Shown here: positions 61,323 through 64,000 of the stretch, piece after piece
Layout: every line of letters begins with the position of its first letter
Numbering within the stretch: the stretch's first letter is position 1
The notes under the pieces: generated by a model
Databases searched by the model: none
What the model was told of the DNA's origin: nothing
The model's input: only the letters and a program-made list of their open reading frames with translations
Assembly (NCBI GenBank): GCA_964442385.1
Contig: CAYTYZ010000004.1
Location: 11,714 to 75,713, forward strand
DNA: 64,000 bases
Direction of reading: 5' to 3'
Source of the DNA: CAYTYZ01 sp964442385
GTDB taxonomy: Bacteria; Patescibacteriota; Microgenomatia; UBA12405
Position numbers and translations under genes: made by a program

Positions 61323-61925
61323 TTAATTGTACCCGATGGACTTGTTCCCGCTCGCAGAGATATCTGGTCTATGATTTGCTTGGCTTGTGAATTCACGGAA
61401 TTCGTTGCGTTTAACTGGTGGTTTTGTTGGAGTCGGAATTGCAGGTGGTGGCAGAATTCTGTTAAACAGTTCTCTATAATTTTCTTTATTATCACCAACC
61501 AAGGGTGCTCCTGACTTTATGCCGGTAAGAATGTTATCTCTGCTTACAACAATCAAGGCAGGGACTCCGGGTACGTGAGCAGTATTTGCCATGGCAACTG
61601 TGTTAACGCTGTTTATGGCAATTTTCCTTGGATCCAAAGCGTATTTGTCGATAACCGCTTTTTCATCACCAGATACCTGGATAATGCAATTGATACCCCT
61701 AGGTTTAAACTCGGCACAGAGATCAAGAAAAGACTGTAGAGATGGGCCACACCAAGCACATTCATAGGTTATAAAAAATCTGCCACCGGGTCCAGGAGGA
61801 CCGGCAACCTTGTTTCCTATAGAAGCAGCATCGTTAGTAAATTTACAACCTGTGGCTAGGCCTGTAATTGTGGCCAATGCGATAGTTAAATATAATGGAT
61901 TTTCTCGCATGTTTCTTAATTTCAT
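61323..61925 (-). CDS. Thioredoxin-fold lipoprotein
   Basis: A 200-residue exported protein. The signal (PLYLTIALATITGLATGC) ends in a lipobox with Cys27. The mature domain has FFITYECAWCGPSLQSFLDL, a CxxC redox motif in a thioredoxin-like context, and HVPGVPALIVVSRDN with the cis-proline region. A Pro-rich tail follows. It probably handles disulfides or thiols outside the membrane. TATAAT lies 6 nt before the ATG; a second ATG at 61910 is possible. Confidence 0.78.
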   Translation of the reverse strand: MKLRNMRENPLYLTIALATITGLATGCKFTNDAASIGNKVAGPPGPGGRFFITYECAWCGPSLQSFLDLCAEFKPRGINCIIQVSGDEKAVIDKYALDPRKIAINSVNTVAMANTAHVPGVPALIVVSRDNILTGIKSGAPLVGDNKENYRELFNRILPPPAIPTPTKPPVKRNEFREFTSQANHRPDISASGNKSIGYN

Positions 61926-62013
61926 ATGCGTATTATATACGTACCTAAATAATTTACAAGCAGTATTTTAACTACTGGTAGCTATACGAATTGGGAAATT
62001 GGTAGAATAAATC

Positions 62014-62676
62014 ATGACGACAGATGTTATTAATCAACCAAGAATTGCCGTTGATACAGTGGCCTTGGCAATTGAAGAAGGTCGGCTAAAAGTATTGTTA
62101 TTGCAAATTACTAGCGGACCTTATGATAAAAAATGGGCTGTTCCTGGCGGTCTACTAAGGCCTGAGGAGAGCACTGATGAAGCGGCAAAAAGAGTGCTGC
62201 TTAATAAAACTAATGTTAGTACTGCCCTTTTGGAACAGCTTTATACTTTTAGTAAGCCAGGGCGTGATGTACGAGGTCAAGTGGTGTCAGTTGCCTATTA
62301 CTTTTTAGTAAACGATTTAAAAAAATTAGATATCAGGACCCAGGGGCACTATGCGCAAATTTCCTGGATAGATGTTGATAAGTTACCTGCCATGGCATTT
62401 GATCACAAAATGATAGTGGAAACAGCCGTTAAAAGGCTACGTGACAAAATTGGATATTCCACTATCGCCTATGCCCTACTGCCCCCTATTTTTACTTTAA
62501 GTGAGATGCAACAAGCGTATGAAATTGTCCTTGGCAAAAAACTGGATAAACGAAATTTTAGAAAAAGAATTCTGCAGCTAGACATTCTGGAAAGGGCCGG
62601 AAAAACGAAAGAAGGGGCTTTTCGACCAGCCGAAATGTATCGTTTTTCCGTAAAAGAAGTACAGTATTTTAACTAA
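62014..62676 (+). CDS. NrtR-like transcription regulator (degenerate Nudix domain plus winged helix)
   Basis: A 220-residue protein. The N-terminal Nudix-like domain keeps the fold (WAVPGGLLRPEESTDEAAKR) but the box is broken: REUxEE is replaced by RVLLNK, so hydrolysis is not expected. The C-terminal 75 residues (FTLSEMQQAYEIVLGKKLDKRNFRKRIL then FRPAEMYRF) are the winged helix of NrtR regulators. NrtR proteins bind ADP-ribose-type ligands and repress NAD or sugar pathways. A palindrome in the promoter of the next gene may be its operator. TAGAAT lies 5 nt before the ATG. Confidence 0.82.
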   Translation: MTTDVINQPRIAVDTVALAIEEGRLKVLLLQITSGPYDKKWAVPGGLLRPEESTDEAAKRVLLNKTNVSTALLEQLYTFSKPGRDVRGQVVSVAYYFLVNDLKKLDIRTQGHYAQISWIDVDKLPAMAFDHKMIVETAVKRLRDKIGYSTIAYALLPPIFTLSEMQQAYEIVLGKKLDKRNFRKRILQLDILERAGKTKEGAFRPAEMYRFSVKEVQYFN

Positions 62677-62699
62677 AAGACAGACTAAAATAGTTGCTC

Positions 62700-62729
62700 T
62701 TGACAAGTCTTAGTGTTTGTATTACACTA
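62700..62729 (+). promoter_or_regulatory. Promoter with embedded operator-like palindrome
   Basis: TTGACA (62700-62705), 17-nt spacer, TACACT (62723-62728), then 5 nt to the ATG at 62734. Within it, TAGTGT (62711-62716) and ACACTA (62724-62729) form a perfect inverted repeat spaced by 7 nt that overlaps the -10. A repressor here would block transcription. The NrtR-like gene just upstream is the obvious candidate. Confidence 0.7.
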
Positions 62730-62733
62730 TCTT

Positions 62734-63666
62734 ATGAACCAAGAAATAAAGCCACTAAAATCTGTATATAGCTATTTCTTTCCAGAAGTTAGAAAAGTTT
62801 TGCAAGAAATAAATCCCGCTGAAGTAAATGCAATACTTATGCAGTCGATATCCCCTGGCCTGGATAATTTTCACTTTAAAGCAATAGATACTTATGTAAA
62901 ATATTTTGCAAGCGAGCTACCTGGTTTAAGTCAGTATAAATACCAATATGTAACTTCTGGAGCAAGTGAAGGCATTTTTCACTTGCTTGCTAAGTTAAAG
63001 GCAGAAAATGGAGACAAGATGGTTTATGTTTTAAATGGTGAATACGAGGGCTATGCTGGTTATGGCCGAAACCTTGGATTAAAGGTGGAAAGTTTAGAAA
63101 ATCCAGTTGACTTAAAATTAGTACCAAAGGGCACTTTGTTTATATCAAGCCCCTCGGCCAGGGACGGCAATATTATTGACAGCAAAGAATGGGACCAGAT
63201 ATTAGAGTCCGGACATGAAATTATTTACGATGCAACCTATGTTGGCTTAACCCAACCGCATGTCTTTAATGTCAGCCATCCAAATATCAAGGCAGTGATT
63301 TGTTCTCTGAGTAAGCCTTTTGGCCTATATTACCATAGAATTGGATTTGTTTTTAGCAGAATTCCCTTGCCTACTTTGGAAGTAAATAAGTGGTTTAAAA
63401 ATATTAATTCGCTGGTGATTGCCCAAAGGATACTGAAAGGTATACCAAATGGCAGTTTGGTTACCAAATATCGTCCATGGCAAGAAAATGCCCTAATGAC
63501 AATGGAGAAGCAGTTTGGTGAAAAAGCTAAAGCAAGCGATGTAATTTTGTTGGCAAATGAAGGGGTAGTGCTAGATAACCGACTGGAGGAATATAAACGC
63601 GGGAATGGATATAGATTTTGTCTTACGCCTTATTTTTTAAACCAAGAACTGGTCGTGGATAAATAA
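62734..63666 (+). CDS. Pyridoxal-phosphate-dependent aminotransferase-fold enzyme
   Basis: A 310-residue fold-type I protein: YQYVTSGASEGIFHLLAKL (phosphate-binding region), LFISSPSARDGNIIDSKEWD, HEIIYDATYVGLT with the pyridine-nitrogen aspartate, and CSLSKPFGLYYHRIGFVF with the Schiff-base lysine in SKPFGL. Its small C-terminal domain is shorter than in classic aminotransferases. The substrate is unknown. An upstream frame starts with GTG at 62713, but the promoter and spacing place the start at 62734. A radical SAM gene follows 1 nt after the stop. Confidence 0.8.
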   Translation: MNQEIKPLKSVYSYFFPEVRKVLQEINPAEVNAILMQSISPGLDNFHFKAIDTYVKYFASELPGLSQYKYQYVTSGASEGIFHLLAKLKAENGDKMVYVLNGEYEGYAGYGRNLGLKVESLENPVDLKLVPKGTLFISSPSARDGNIIDSKEWDQILESGHEIIYDATYVGLTQPHVFNVSHPNIKAVICSLSKPFGLYYHRIGFVFSRIPLPTLEVNKWFKNINSLVIAQRILKGIPNGSLVTKYRPWQENALMTMEKQFGEKAKASDVILLANEGVVLDNRLEEYKRGNGYRFCLTPYFLNQELVVDK

Positions 63667-63667
63667 T

Positions 63668-64000
63668 ATGCAAAAAGCAGAGAACTTTAGTATAGTTTGC
63701 GGGACTGGGGTGTGTAATGCTGGCTGTCCGTTTTGTGTGTCTAAAATGACAGGTATAACCGAACTAGGCATGCGTCAGCAGCCAATTAATTGGCGAAACT
63801 TTGAAAAGGCGGCACAGATAGCAAAAGATTATGGAGTAAATAGTGTAATGATTACCGGAAAAGGAGAACCAACTTTGTATCCAGAGGAAATTAGTGAGTA
63901 TTTAAGGAGATTACAGTCACATAATTTTCCTCTAATTGACCTGCAAACAAACGGGATAATGTTTGACAGACAAAGAGAAAGATTTAAGGACTACCTACAA
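63668..64000 (+). CDS. Radical SAM protein (C-terminus cut by window edge)
   Basis: The first 111 residues are visible. SIVCGTGVCNAGCPFCVSKM contains the CxxxCxxC cluster motif, and VMITGKGEPTLYPEEI is the SAM-binding GxGEPT motif, followed by LIDLQTNG. It resembles the radical SAM protein at 54297. Its ATG follows the PLP-enzyme stop by 1 nt, so the two are co-transcribed and probably act in one pathway. Confidence 0.83.
   Translation, partial: MQKAENFSIVCGTGVCNAGCPFCVSKMTGITELGMRQQPINWRNFEKAAQIAKDYGVNSVMITGKGEPTLYPEEISEYLRRLQSHNFPLIDLQTNGIMFDRQRERFKDYLQ

Overview
The window looks like a chromosome segment of a Candidate Phyla Radiation (Patescibacteria) bacterium, most likely of the Microgenomates side. 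This rests on gene content: split transketolase subunits, tandem class A penicillin-binding proteins, a DUF5667 protein, a TrhO-type rhodanese, GroES/GroEL and ClpB with CIRCE operators, very compact spacing, and many exported or small proteins of unknown function. TAA, TAG and TGA all act as stops, so the UGA=Gly code of Gracilibacteria/SR1 is excluded. The sequence is AT-rich. There is one 10-N scaffold gap (36380-36389), so adjacency across it is inferred by assembly. I saw no rRNA, CRISPR array, transposase or integrase.

Layout. 1-7.7 kb: a truncated membrane glycosyltransferase, a nucleotidyltransferase-fold protein, a DUF5667 protein, two tandem bifunctional PBPs and a DHH phosphoesterase. 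7.7-16.6 kb: class II aldolase, methyltransferase, split transketolase, a pyroglutamyl-peptidase-like protein, an ABC exporter, HAD and DinB-like proteins, and tRNA-Cys. 16.6-28.2 kb: an operon for a cell-surface assembly. It encodes an exported protein, a 2096-residue surface protein with a 538-residue tandem duplication, two DUF916-like (WxL-interacting-protein-like) proteins, one of which is fused to a second signal peptide and a secreted domain, a protein with a dockerin-like calcium loop, and a cohesin-like lipoprotein. 28.2-42.7 kb: groEL/groES, enolase, membrane glycosyltransferase, phosphoglycerate mutase, MGMT, TrhO, MFS, CCA-adding enzyme, CYTH, TspO and a serpin-like protein.

42.8-53.3 kb is an accessory zone organised around tRNA-Ser genes. 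A 20-bp piece of the tRNA-Ser(CGA) 3' end is repeated 1.95 kb away across a stretch of unknown genes. A 35-bp segment holding the promoter and 5' part of tRNA-Ser(GCT) is repeated 5.1 kb away across a PLP decarboxylase, a kinase-fold protein, an unknown protein and a TyrRS lacking the S4 domain. 53.3-64 kb: a radical SAM protein, kinase-fold protein, ClpB, Nudix, RDD-TPR, GNAT and thioredoxin-like proteins, and a locus with an NrtR-like regulator, a PLP enzyme and a second radical SAM protein.

The strongest window-wide signal is transcriptional. For about 23 genes a TANNNT-type -10 box lies exactly 5 or 6 nt before the start codon, so transcription should begin at the start codon and give leaderless mRNAs. 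This also decides several gene starts. Shine-Dalgarno sites are rare; a lipoprotein at 38.8-39.1 kb is a clear exception. Six convergent gene pairs overlap at their 3' ends.
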